Assembly: GCF_003939025.1 (NCBI RefSeq)
Contig: NZ_RQIH01000013.1
Coordinates: 124,001 to 188,000 of the forward strand
Length of the DNA: 64,000 nucleotides
Direction: 5' to 3'
Origin: Rhizobium sophoriradicis
Lineage (GTDB): Bacteria > Pseudomonadota > Alphaproteobacteria > Rhizobiales > Rhizobiaceae
Shown here piece after piece: positions 9,348 to 17,313 of this stretch. Position numbers and translations under genes: made by a program. Within the stretch, counting starts at the first letter, position 1, and every line of letters starts with the position of its first letter. The notes beneath the pieces were generated by a model. That model made no database searches, had not been told where the DNA came from, and worked only from the letters and a program-made list of their open reading frames with translations.

Positions 9348-10425
9348 GAAGGACGTCGAAGCCGCCGTCAAGGGCGGCTCCGTCTATGCCGCCGGCGGTG
9401 GCGGTTGGGCCGATCACGGGCGGATGCTCGGGCTTGCGGCAGTCAATGCGGGCAAGCCGGAGCTGGTGTCGATCGACGAACTGCGGGACGATGACTGGAT
9501 CGCGACGGCCGCCGCCATCGGCGCGCCGGCCTCCACCACCCCCTGGGAAATGCAGGGCATCGATTACGTCAAGGCCGTGCAGCTCCTGCAGGAGGCGCTG
9601 GGCGAGAAGCTTTCCGGGCTGATCATCGGCCAGAACGGCAAATCCTCGACGCTGAACGGCTGGCTGCCGTCGGCGATCCTCGGCACCAAGGTGGTCGACG
9701 CCGTCGGCGATATCCGCGCCCATCCTACAGGCGACATGGGCTCGATCGGCATGGCCGGCTCACCCGAGCCGATGATCCAGACCGCCGTCGGCGGCAATCG
9801 CGCCGAAAACCGGTATATCGAGCTGGTGGTGAAGGGGGCGACGGCGAAGATCTCGCCGGTGCTGCGTGCCGCCGCCGATCAATCCGGCGGCTTCATCGCC
9901 AGCTGCCGCAACCCGCTCAGAGCCTCCTATGTCCGCAGCCATGCGGCACTTGGCGGCATCTCGAGGGCGCTTGCGCTCGGAGAGGCGATCATCGCGGCAG
10001 AGAAACGCGGCGGGCCCGCTGTTATCGATGCGATCTGCAAGACGACGGGCGGGCATATCCTCGCCGAGGGCGTCATATCTCGAAAGGACGTCGTCTACAC
10101 CAGGGAAGCCTTCGACATCGGCACGGTCATCGTCGGTTCGGGGGCAAAATCGGTGACGCTGCATGTGATGAACGAGTATATGGCGGTGGATGATGCCGAT
10201 GGCGGGCGGCTTGCGACCTTCCCAGCAGTGATCACCACGCTGTCTCAGGAGGGTGAGCCGCTCAGCGTCGGCCAGCTCAGGGAAGGCATGCAGGTTTTCA
10301 TCCTGCATGTGCCGAAGGATATCATCCCGCTGTCGGCAAGCGTGCTCGATCCCACCGTCTATCCCGTCGTCGAAAAGGCGATGGGGATCGAGATCGCCCG
10401 CTATGCGCTGGAAACGAAGGCCTGA
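9328..10425 (+). CDS. DUF917 protein, candidate thiohydantoin desulfhydrase
   Basis: Protein of 365 residues of the DUF917 family, often annotated hydantoinase/oxoprolinase-like. It shows an N-terminal AAGGGGWADHGRM glycine-rich segment, then SIDELRDDDW, and the family segment DAVGDIRAHPTGDMGS. The start at 9328 follows GGGAGAAGG and lies inside the end of the previous gene. Published reconstitution of ergothioneine breakdown needs an enzyme of a new type that desulfurises the thiohydantoin between the urocanase-like and hydantoinase steps. This is the only conserved operon member left for that role, so the function is inferred by elimination. Confidence 0.68.
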   Translation: MGRILVEKDVEAAVKGGSVYAAGGGGWADHGRMLGLAAVNAGKPELVSIDELRDDDWIATAAAIGAPASTTPWEMQGIDYVKAVQLLQEALGEKLSGLIIGQNGKSSTLNGWLPSAILGTKVVDAVGDIRAHPTGDMGSIGMAGSPEPMIQTAVGGNRAENRYIELVVKGATAKISPVLRAAADQSGGFIASCRNPLRASYVRSHAALGGISRALALGEAIIAAEKRGGPAVIDAICKTTGGHILAEGVISRKDVVYTREAFDIGTVIVGSGAKSVTLHVMNEYMAVDDADGGRLATFPAVITTLSQEGEPLSVGQLREGMQVFILHVPKDIIPLSASVLDPTVYPVVEKAMGIEIARYALETKA

Positions 10426-10428
10426 GCC

Positions 10429-10758
10429 ATGACGCGCGATCCCGGCCTCGAAGAACTGCTGCGCGAGGAACTCGGCGACCGGCCGGGGCTGACGGAAAAA
10501 TCCATGTTCGGCGGCCGGGCCTTCCTGCTGAACGGCAATCTGCTTTGCGGCGCGCGCAGCGACGGCATGCTGATCCGCCTCGGCAAGGGCAATGACGGCT
10601 GGGCGCTGGCGCTGCCCGGCGTGATCCAGATGCTGTCCGGTGAGCGGGTAATGCAGGGCTGGGTGCGGGCGACGGCCGAGGTTTATGGCGACGATGGGCT
10701 GAGACGGCGTTTGCTGGATGGCGCGCTCGCCTATGTGCGATCGTTGCCAGGTAAGTAA
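10429..10758 (+). CDS. TfoX N-terminal domain protein
   Basis: Protein of 109 residues carrying the TfoX/Sxy N-terminal fold: residues 20-45 read LTEKSMFGGRAFLLNGNL, the family MFGG signature, and the C-terminal part has helices and RVMQGWV. It has no TfoX C-terminal domain, like many stand-alone rhizobial copies. The start is 4 nt after the DUF917 stop, so it is cotranscribed with the catabolic genes. I know of no link between this domain and ergothioneine chemistry; it may be a passenger. Confidence 0.85.
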   Translation: MTRDPGLEELLREELGDRPGLTEKSMFGGRAFLLNGNLLCGARSDGMLIRLGKGNDGWALALPGVIQMLSGERVMQGWVRATAEVYGDDGLRRRLLDGALAYVRSLPGK

Positions 10759-10770
10759 CGCAGCTATTCC

Positions 10771-10966
10771 CCCTTCTCCCCAGCGGGGGGAAGATGTCCG
10801 AAGGACCGATGAGGGGGTGAGCGGCAGAGCCGCGAATGCCTTGAGCGCAAGCGAAGGGCAACATATCGGTCCTGCCGTGCCGCCCCCTCATCCGACCCTT
10901 GGGCCACCGACCGGGGTCGAGCCACAGGTCTCGACCCGTCCTTCGGACCCCCGCCGGGGAGAAGGG
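10771..10966. repeat. Rhizobial intergenic mosaic element (RIME-like) with terminal inverted repeats
   Basis: About 196 bp between the TfoX gene and the urocanase-like gene. The ends are inverted copies of each other, with one mismatch: CCCTTCTCCCCAGCGGGG at 10771-10788 and its complement at 10949-10966. Further inner stems are visible (GATGAGGGGG against CCCCCTCATC). Such GC-rich palindromic mosaics are common between rhizobial genes. It lies within a presumed operon, so it may fold in the mRNA and affect relative expression. Confidence 0.75.
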
Positions 10967-10994
10967 AAACCAGAGACCAAGCGAGGAAATCACC

Positions 10995-12656
10995 ATGCCG
11001 AAGGCCAATCCGCGTCATCCGAAATTTCCGATTCCCGGCGGGCCAGAGCTGCGCGCCAGAGGCTGGCGGCAGGAAGCGCTGTTGCGCCTGCTCGAAAACG
11101 TTCTGTCGGTCGGCGAGGATCCCGGAAACCTGATCGTCTACGCCGCTCTCGGCAAGGCGGCCCGCAGCTGGGCGGCGCATAACGGCATCGTCAAGGCGCT
11201 GACCGAGATGGAAGAAGACCAGACGCTGCTGATCCAGTCCGGCAAGCCGATCGGGCTGGTGAAGACGCACGCCAAGGCGCCCCTGGTCATCATGGCGAAC
11301 TGCAATATCGTCGGGCAATGGGCGAAAGCCGAGGTGTTTTACGAGCTGCAGCGCAAGGGACTGATCTGCTGGGGCGGACTGACGGCCGGCGCCTGGCAAT
11401 ATATCGGCAGCCAGGGCGTCATCCAGGGAACCTACGAGATCTTCATGCGCATTGCCGAGCGGCGCTTCGGCGGCGATCTCGCCGGCCGCTTCGTGCTGAC
11501 GGCCGGTCTCGGCGGCATGGGCGGGGCGCAGCCGCTCGCCGGCCGCATGGCGGGGGCTGCCATCCTCTGCGTCGACATCGATCCGGAGCGCGCCCGCAAG
11601 CGCCAGCAGATCGGCTATCTCCAGGAGATCGCGCCCGATCTCGATACCGCCCTTGAGATGATCGATGCGGCGGTGAAGGACAAGCGGGCGCTCTCCGTCG
11701 GACTCGTCGGCAATGCGGCGGAAGTCTATCCCGAAATCGCAAGGCGCGGCATCGTGCCCGACATCGTCACCGACCAGACCTCGGCGCATGACCTCGTCTA
11801 TGGCTATGTGCCGAAGGGCATGAGCCTCGATCAGGTAAGAGAACTGCGCGAGGATGGCCAGGGGCAGTTGATGGCGGCAAGCCGCGCCTCGATCGTCGAT
11901 CATGTCACGGCGATGCTGGATTTCCAGAAACGCGGCTCCGAGGTCTTCGACAACGGCAACCTGATCCGCACCCAGGCGAAAGAAGGCGGCGTCAGCAATG
12001 CGTTCGACATTCCTATCTTTACCGAAGCCTATCTGAGGCCGCTGTTTGCCCGGGCGATCGGGCCCTTCCGCTGGATGGCGCTGTCCGGCGAGGAGAGCGA
12101 TATCGCCCGCATCGACGATCTTCTGCTCGAAATGTTTCCCGATAACAAGATCATCACCAACTGGATCCGGCTGGCGCGCGAGCATGTGCCCTTCGAGGGG
12201 CTGCCGGCGCGCATTGCCTGGCTCGGTCATGGCGAACGCACGATGCTGGCGCGGCGCGTCAATGCGCTGGTAGTGACCGGCGAAATGAAGGGTCCCGTCG
12301 CCTTTTCGCGCGACCATCTCGATGCCGGCGCCATGGCGCATCCCAATATCATGACCGAGCGGATGAAGGACGGCTCCGACGCGATCGCCGACTGGCCGCT
12401 GATCGACGCGATGATGCTCTGCTCGTCGATGGCCGATCTCGTCGTCGTCCATTCCGGCGGCGGCGGCTATGCCGGCTACATGACGAGCTGCGGCGTCACC
12501 GTCATCGCCGACGGCACCGAAGCCGCCGACGAGCGGCTCGACCACGCGCTGACCAACGACACCGCCTTGGGCGTCATGCGGTATGCTGACGCGGGCTACG
12601 AAGAGGCGCTGGATGAGGTGATGAAGAAGGACGTGCCCTATATCCGGCTTGGTTGA
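10995..12656 (+). CDS. Urocanase-like protein, probable thiourocanate hydratase
   Basis: Protein of 553 residues homologous to urocanase along its full length: NAD-binding GGMGGAQPLA, TDQTSAHD, GPFRWMALSG and the signature region FEGLPARIAWLGHGER at residues 400-415. In true urocanases that signature reads RICW and contains the catalytic-site cysteine (Pseudomonas Cys410); here position 408 is alanine. A second cysteine common before GPFRW (LFC) is also alanine. Thiourocanate hydratases are urocanase relatives that differ structurally from urocanase, and the operon context agrees. The ATG at 10995 follows GCGAGGAAATCACC. Confidence 0.8.
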   Translation: MPKANPRHPKFPIPGGPELRARGWRQEALLRLLENVLSVGEDPGNLIVYAALGKAARSWAAHNGIVKALTEMEEDQTLLIQSGKPIGLVKTHAKAPLVIMANCNIVGQWAKAEVFYELQRKGLICWGGLTAGAWQYIGSQGVIQGTYEIFMRIAERRFGGDLAGRFVLTAGLGGMGGAQPLAGRMAGAAILCVDIDPERARKRQQIGYLQEIAPDLDTALEMIDAAVKDKRALSVGLVGNAAEVYPEIARRGIVPDIVTDQTSAHDLVYGYVPKGMSLDQVRELREDGQGQLMAASRASIVDHVTAMLDFQKRGSEVFDNGNLIRTQAKEGGVSNAFDIPIFTEAYLRPLFARAIGPFRWMALSGEESDIARIDDLLLEMFPDNKIITNWIRLAREHVPFEGLPARIAWLGHGERTMLARRVNALVVTGEMKGPVAFSRDHLDAGAMAHPNIMTERMKDGSDAIADWPLIDAMMLCSSMADLVVVHSGGGGYAGYMTSCGVTVIADGTEAADERLDHALTNDTALGVMRYADAGYEEALDEVMKKDVPYIRLG

Positions 12657-12681
12657 AATGTAAGTCGAGTTGCTATATATC
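12653..12681 (+). promoter_or_regulatory. Candidate sigma-70 promoter of vapBC
   Basis: TTGAAA (12653-12658), a 17-nt spacer and TATATC (12676-12681), 29 nt before the vapB ATG. The -35 hexamer overlaps the stop codon of the urocanase-like gene, so vapBC probably has its own promoter rather than being an operon tail. Confidence 0.4.
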
Positions 12682-12709
12682 ATTGTCGTATCTTACCGAG
12701 GGCCGTGAC

Positions 12710-12952
12710 ATGGAAACCGCAAAAATCTTCTGGTCAGGGCGTTCGCAAGCCGTCCGCTTGCCGAAGGAATTCCGCTTTGATGGCGATAGTGTCACCATCC
12801 GGCGCCAAGGGCGTGCGATCGTTCTCGAACCGATTTCCGACAATTGGGATTGGCTGGCTGACGTGATCGGTCCGGTCGATCCCGACTTCGCGACAGCAGC
12901 AGAAGAGCAGCCTGCGCAACAGGAACGACCTGACCTCGACTTCTTCAAATGA
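12710..12952 (+). CDS. vapB: VapB-type antitoxin
   Basis: Antitoxin of 80 residues with an AbrB/SpoVT-like N-terminal DNA-binding domain: METAKIFWSGRSQAVRLPKEFRF, the classic VapB swapped-hairpin sequence, then RRQGRAIVLEP. The C-terminal tail (from about residue 55) is acidic and probably unstructured until it binds the toxin. It overlaps vapC by 4 nt (ATGA). It should repress its own operon together with VapC. Confidence 0.92.
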   Translation: METAKIFWSGRSQAVRLPKEFRFDGDSVTIRRQGRAIVLEPISDNWDWLADVIGPVDPDFATAAEEQPAQQERPDLDFFK

Positions 12953-13347
12953 AGTACCTGCTCGATACTAATGCCGTCATTGCCTTGATAAAGGGCAATG
13001 ACCGCCTCATCGCCGAACTGCGCAAGCACACACCAACGGATTTCGCCATGCCGGCGATCGTCGCGCATGAACTCTTTTACGGCGCTTACAAAAGTTTGCA
13101 TATCGATGAGAATCTGGCGCGGATCGATGCGCTACAATTCGCCATACTGGAATTTGACCGGAACGACGCGCGCAGGGCCGGAGAAGTTCGCGCAGCGCTG
13201 CGAGCATCGGGAACGCCCATCGGCCCCTATGACGTCCTGATTGCCGGGCAGGCCGCTGCGCGCGGCCTCGTCCTGATCACCCGCAATCTGAGGGAGTTCG
13301 AGCGCGTGGCGGACCTGCAGGTAGAGAATTGGGAAGGCTCGCCCTGA
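12949..13347 (+). CDS. vapC: VapC-type PIN-domain toxin ribonuclease
   Basis: PIN-domain endoribonuclease of 132 residues. The acidic active site is visible: Asp6 (LLDTNAV), Glu41 (AHELFYG), Asp95 (GPYDVLIAG), plus the polar Asn113 in TRNLREF. Length and motifs fit tRNA-cleaving VapC toxins such as those of enterobacteria. Translation is coupled to vapB. No transposase flanks the pair. Confidence 0.93.
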   Translation: MKYLLDTNAVIALIKGNDRLIAELRKHTPTDFAMPAIVAHELFYGAYKSLHIDENLARIDALQFAILEFDRNDARRAGEVRAALRASGTPIGPYDVLIAGQAAARGLVLITRNLREFERVADLQVENWEGSP

Positions 13348-13368
13348 CCGGTTTATCCAGGCGGTACA

Positions 13369-13755
13369 TCAATCGATCAGATTCGAGACTTCGATGAGAT
13401 TGCCGTCGGGGTCTCTGACATAAACCGAACGCAACCGTCCGGTGGCGCCGGTGCGTTCGACCGGACCTTCCTCAATCACAACGCCCGATGCCCGCAGATG
13501 GGCGATGACGTCGACAATCGGCGTTTCGGCGATGAAGCAGAGATCGCCGGAGCCGGGGATTGGATGTCTGGCCTTGGGTTCGAATTCGTGGCCGGCCTGA
13601 TGCAGATTGATCTTCTGGCGGCCGAATTTCAGTGCCTTGCGGCCCTCCGCGAAGGTTTCGACCGACATGCCGAGGATGCGGGAATAGAAATCGCAGGTGG
13701 CTGTGATATCGGCGACGGTCAGCACGAGATGATCGAGACGGTCGATGCGGATCAT
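13369..13755 (-). CDS. VOC-family (glyoxalase-like) protein
   Basis: Vicinal-oxygen-chelate fold protein of 128 residues: RIDRLDHLVLTVADITATCDFY supplies the first metal histidine, the second strand set gives KINLHQAG, and RSVYVRDPDGNLIEV gives the last metal glutamate. This resembles fosfomycin-resistance/glyoxalase-like single-domain enzymes, but the substrate cannot be read. Its start overlaps the stop of the upstream MFS gene by 4 nt, so the two are cotranscribed, perhaps as a detoxification pair. Confidence 0.88.
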   Translation of the reverse strand: MIRIDRLDHLVLTVADITATCDFYSRILGMSVETFAEGRKALKFGRQKINLHQAGHEFEPKARHPIPGSGDLCFIAETPIVDVIAHLRASGVVIEEGPVERTGATGRLRSVYVRDPDGNLIEVSNLID

Positions 13756-15002
13756 GTTTTTTTCCTTGCGAGACGCTGCGCGGCACAGGCGGAGATAAAG
13801 GCGAGCGTCAGCAGGACAAGGGTGAAGGCGACGACGGCGGGCCAGCCGTCGATTGCGAAGAACCAGCCACCCGCCGAGCCCATGAGGCTGGAGCCGACAT
13901 AATAGGCCAGCATATAGAGCGACGAGGCGTGGCCCTTGGTGCCATGCGCCAGCCTGCCGACGAGGCCGCTGGCGATGGAATGGCTCATGAAGAAGCCGGC
14001 CGTCAACACGATAATGCCGAGGATGATCGATGGCAGCGCGGCGGAGAGCGTCAGCGCGCTGCCGGCGGCGGTCAGCGCCAGACCGAAGAGCAGCACAGAG
14101 AAGTGCCCGATCCGGTCTCCGATGAGGCCGCCGATCGAGGCGGCGCCGATGCCGAAGAGATAGACGGTGAAGATCAGGCCGAGTTCGGTCTGGTTGAGGC
14201 TATAGGGCGGCGCCACGAGACGGAAGCCAGCATAATTGTAGATCGTCACGAAGGAGCCCATCGCCAGGAAGGCGATGGCGAAGATGAAGGGCAGCGCCGG
14301 ATTGGCGAGATGGCCGAACCAAGCCCTGGCATGGAAACTCGGGTCGAAGCCCGGCCGGCGAACGAAATTCTTCGACGGCGGCAGCAGGGCGATGAAGCCG
14401 AGCGCGGCGGCAAGGCCGATGGCGCCGATCAGGAAAAGCGCCGGGCGCCAGCTGAGATATTCGGCGAAGACGCCGGTGAGAACGCGGCCGGACATGCCGC
14501 CGAAGGCGGTGCCGCCGACATAGAGTCCCATGCTGGCGCCAAGGCCGCGCGGATCGATTTCCTCGGCGAGATAGGCCATGGCGACGGCGGGCACGCCGCC
14601 GAGAACGAAGCCCTGCAGGGCGCGGATGACGAGCAGCAGCTGCCAGTTCGGCGCAAAGGTGGTGGCGATCGTCAGCAATGCTGCACCGAGCAGCGATATC
14701 GACATCAGGCTGCGGCGGCCAAGCCCTTCCGAGACGGCGGCGGCGCAGATGATGGCGAGTGCGAGGAAACCGGTAGAGAGCGACAGCGACAGTGAGCTTT
14801 CGGCCGGGCTGACGGAAAATTCCTGGGAAAAGATCGGCAGCAGCGGCTGCACGCAATAAAGCAGCGAGAAGGTGGAAAAACCGGAGAGGAAAAGGGCCAG
14901 GCTGGCGCGGCGATAGGCGCCGCTGCCGCGGGTCAGATAGGACCTCTGTCCCGCGATCGCGGTCTCCTCAGGGCGCTTTGCTGCATAGGCTGGTTTCGGC
15001 AT
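13752..15002 (-). CDS. MFS transporter (YnfM-like drug/arabinose efflux type)
   Basis: Inner-membrane carrier of 416 residues with about 12 hydrophobic segments. The MFS loop 2-3 signature is VSEGLGRRSLMS, and YLAEEIDPRGLGASMGLYVGG fits the YnfM-type export subfamily. Residues 1-30 are hydrophilic. The divergent LysR gene 91 bp away is the probable regulator. The substrate is unknown. Confidence 0.88.
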   Translation of the reverse strand: MPKPAYAAKRPEETAIAGQRSYLTRGSGAYRRASLALFLSGFSTFSLLYCVQPLLPIFSQEFSVSPAESSLSLSLSTGFLALAIICAAAVSEGLGRRSLMSISLLGAALLTIATTFAPNWQLLLVIRALQGFVLGGVPAVAMAYLAEEIDPRGLGASMGLYVGGTAFGGMSGRVLTGVFAEYLSWRPALFLIGAIGLAAALGFIALLPPSKNFVRRPGFDPSFHARAWFGHLANPALPFIFAIAFLAMGSFVTIYNYAGFRLVAPPYSLNQTELGLIFTVYLFGIGAASIGGLIGDRIGHFSVLLFGLALTAAGSALTLSAALPSIILGIIVLTAGFFMSHSIASGLVGRLAHGTKGHASSLYMLAYYVGSSLMGSAGGWFFAIDGWPAVVAFTLVLLTLAFISACAAQRLARKKT

Positions 15003-15048
15003 GGATCCATCCTTCCAGCCTCCGATCTAGTCAGCGCCATTTCATTTG

Positions 15049-15061
15049 TCCAATATATGGA
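15049..15061. promoter_or_regulatory. Candidate LysR operator between the MFS and LysR genes
   Basis: TCCA-ATATA-TGGA inverted repeat in the 91-bp divergent intergenic region. It has the short, AT-centred dyad form expected of LysR-type sites, but it is short enough to arise by chance. Confidence 0.3.
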
Positions 15062-15093
15062 AACGACGATTTCAATATGTTTTGGAGATGGTC

Positions 15094-15975
15094 ATGGAGC
15101 TGCGGCACCTGAGATATTTCCTTGCGGTGGCGGAGGAAGGCAATTTCACCCGCGCCGCAGGCAAACTTGGCATCGGGCAGCCACCGCTCAGCCAACAAAT
15201 CCGCGACCTAGAAACGGAAGTGGGTGCGGCGCTGTTCCACCGCGTGCCGCATGGCGCAGAGCTGACCGCGGCAGGTGCAGCATTTCTGGGTGAGGCAAAA
15301 GCGGCGCTCGCGGCAGCGGAGAAGGCGAAGCTTGCCGCGCAAAGCGCCAATCGCGGCGAGACCGGTCGGCTGTCGCTCGGCTTCACCGCATCCTCCGCCT
15401 TCAATCCCGTGGTCAGCACCACGATCCGCCGCTTCCGAGCGCGCTGGCCGGAGGTGCAGCTGTCGCTGACGGAGATGAACACGCTGGCGCTGATGCAGAA
15501 GCTGGAACGCGGCGAGTTGGACGCCGCCTTCATGCGCCCGAGCCTCGAAGACCCCGCCGGCATCCGGCTGCGGCGGCTTGAAGATGAGCCGATGGTGATC
15601 GCCCTGCCCGCCAGCCACCGGCTGGCAGGGCATCGCAGCCTGCCGCTTGAGGCCCTGGCGGACGAACCTTTCATCCTCTTTCCCAGGCTCGTCGGATTGA
15701 GCCTTTACGACGATGTCGTGCTTGCCTGCCGCAAGGCGGGATTCGAGCTCACCGTGGCGCAGGAGGCGCCGCAGATTTCCTCCGTCGTTAATCTGGTGGC
15801 GGCCGATCTCGGCGTGTCGATCGTGCCGGCGTCGATCTCGCAGATCAAACTTCAGGGTGTTGTCTACACGCCGATCGAGGGGCCGCCGGCCATCGCGCGC
15901 CTGGCGCTGGCGATGCTGAGGACGCATCGCTCGCCGGTTACAGAGAACCTGATGAGCCTGCTCAGTGATGAATGA
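15094..15975 (+). CDS. LysR-family transcriptional regulator
   Basis: Regulator of 293 residues. The N-terminal winged helix-turn-helix is MELRHLRYFLAVAEEGNFTR...LGIGQPPLSQQIRDLE, and the effector domain from about residue 90 begins GRLSLGFTASSAF, resembling BenM/CatM-like regulators. Start at 15094 because GGAG lies six nt upstream; a methionine two codons earlier is also possible. It is divergent from the MFS/VOC pair, the likely target. Confidence 0.92.
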   Translation: MELRHLRYFLAVAEEGNFTRAAGKLGIGQPPLSQQIRDLETEVGAALFHRVPHGAELTAAGAAFLGEAKAALAAAEKAKLAAQSANRGETGRLSLGFTASSAFNPVVSTTIRRFRARWPEVQLSLTEMNTLALMQKLERGELDAAFMRPSLEDPAGIRLRRLEDEPMVIALPASHRLAGHRSLPLEALADEPFILFPRLVGLSLYDDVVLACRKAGFELTVAQEAPQISSVVNLVAADLGVSIVPASISQIKLQGVVYTPIEGPPAIARLALAMLRTHRSPVTENLMSLLSDE

Positions 15976-16074
15976 TTTCGCAAGGCAGAACAGGAACGTC
16001 CGTACTCGATTGCATGTTCTGCGCCAAAGGCTTAGGGTCGAGGCCGGGCAAAAAAAGGCGACGGGTAGAAAGCC

Positions 16075-17283
16075 ATGGCTCTCAGCGGCAAACGTATCCT
16101 CCTCATCATCTCAGGCGGCATTGCCGCCTATAAGAGCCTGGATCTGATCCGCCGGCTGCGCGAGCGCGGTGCAAGCGTCCGTCCCATCATGACCAGGGGC
16201 GCGCAGGAATTCGTCACGCCGCTTGCCGTCGGCGCGCTGGCGGCGGACCACGTCTTCGTCGATCTGTTTTCGCGCCAGGACGAACAGGATGTCGGCCATA
16301 TCAGGCTGGCGCGCGACTGCGATCTCGTGCTGATTGCGCCCGCCAGTGCCGACCTGATGGCGAAGATGGCGAACGGCCTTGCCGACGATCTTGCCTCGAC
16401 GGTGCTGCTCGCAACGGCGAGGCCGGTGCTTGCGGCTCCGGCGATGAACCCCAGAATGTGGGCACATCCGGCCACCCGGCGCAATGCGGCAAGGCTGAGG
16501 GACGATGGTGTTCGCTTTGTCGGGCCGATGGTTGGCGAGATGGCGGAAAGCCACGAGGCCGGGCTCGGCCGGATGGCAGAGCCGCTTGACATCGTCGCTG
16601 CCGCCGAAACCATGCTCGACGACGGTGAAAAGCCGCTGAAAGGCCGCAAGGCGATCGTCACATCAGGACCGACGCATGAGCCGATCGATCCGGTGCGCTA
16701 CATCGCCAACCGTTCCTCCGGCCGGCAGGGCCATGTGATCGCCGCAGCCCTTGCCAAGCTCGGGGCCGAGGTGACGCTCGTCTCCGGGCCGGTAGCGATC
16801 GCCGACCCGGTTGGCGTCCACACCATCCATGTCGAGCGGGCGGAAGAAATGCGTGATGCGGTGCTGGCGGCGCTGCCGGCCGATATTGCCGTGATGGTGG
16901 CGGCGGTGGCGGACTGGCGCGTCGCCTCGGCCGCCGACCAGAAGCTGAAGAAACATCCGGGCGAATCCATTCCGACGCTGGCGCTGACTGAAAATCCCGA
17001 CATTTTGAAAACCGTCGGCCATCACACGATGCGGCCGAAGCTGGTGATCGGCTTTGCCGCCGAGACCCAGGACGTGGAAGGCAATGCCAAGGCGAAGCTC
17101 GAGCGCAAGGGCGCCGACCTGATCGTCGCCAATGACGTTTCTCCCGCGACCGGCATCATGGGCGGCAGCCGCAACAGCGTCAAACTCATTCGCCACGACA
17201 GTGTCGAGCAATGGCCCGACCTGACCAAGGAAGAGGTCGCCAAACGGCTGGCAGCGCTGATCGCCGAGCGATTCCGCGGATAG
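16075..17283 (+). CDS. coaBC: Bifunctional phosphopantothenoylcysteine decarboxylase/synthase
   Basis: Coenzyme A biosynthesis enzyme of 402 residues. The N-terminal CoaC flavodoxin-like domain starts LSGKRILLIISGGIAAYKSLDLIRRL, with PAMNPRMW (active-site region) near residue 125. The C-terminal CoaB domain starts near residue 185 (KAIVTSGPTHEPIDPVRYI) and contains NRSSGRQGH and the catalytic-lysine region KLKKHPG. It forms 4'-phosphopantetheine from phosphopantothenate and cysteine. Confidence 0.97.
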   Translation: MALSGKRILLIISGGIAAYKSLDLIRRLRERGASVRPIMTRGAQEFVTPLAVGALAADHVFVDLFSRQDEQDVGHIRLARDCDLVLIAPASADLMAKMANGLADDLASTVLLATARPVLAAPAMNPRMWAHPATRRNAARLRDDGVRFVGPMVGEMAESHEAGLGRMAEPLDIVAAAETMLDDGEKPLKGRKAIVTSGPTHEPIDPVRYIANRSSGRQGHVIAAALAKLGAEVTLVSGPVAIADPVGVHTIHVERAEEMRDAVLAALPADIAVMVAAVADWRVASAADQKLKKHPGESIPTLALTENPDILKTVGHHTMRPKLVIGFAAETQDVEGNAKAKLERKGADLIVANDVSPATGIMGGSRNSVKLIRHDSVEQWPDLTKEEVAKRLAALIAERFRG

Positions 17284-17313
17284 GTTGAATATCGCTTCGA
17301 TTTTCGACGAGGA

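Noticed and set aside
4983..12656. Histidine utilisation (Hut) operon
   Set aside because: The MIO tripeptide and urocanase cysteine are missing, and there is no imidazolonepropionase or formimidoylglutamase; hydantoinase and carbamoylase genes do not belong to Hut.
10764..12683. 639-codon open frame antisense to the urocanase-like gene
   Set aside because: No family pattern; the plus-strand protein aligns with urocanase along its full length.
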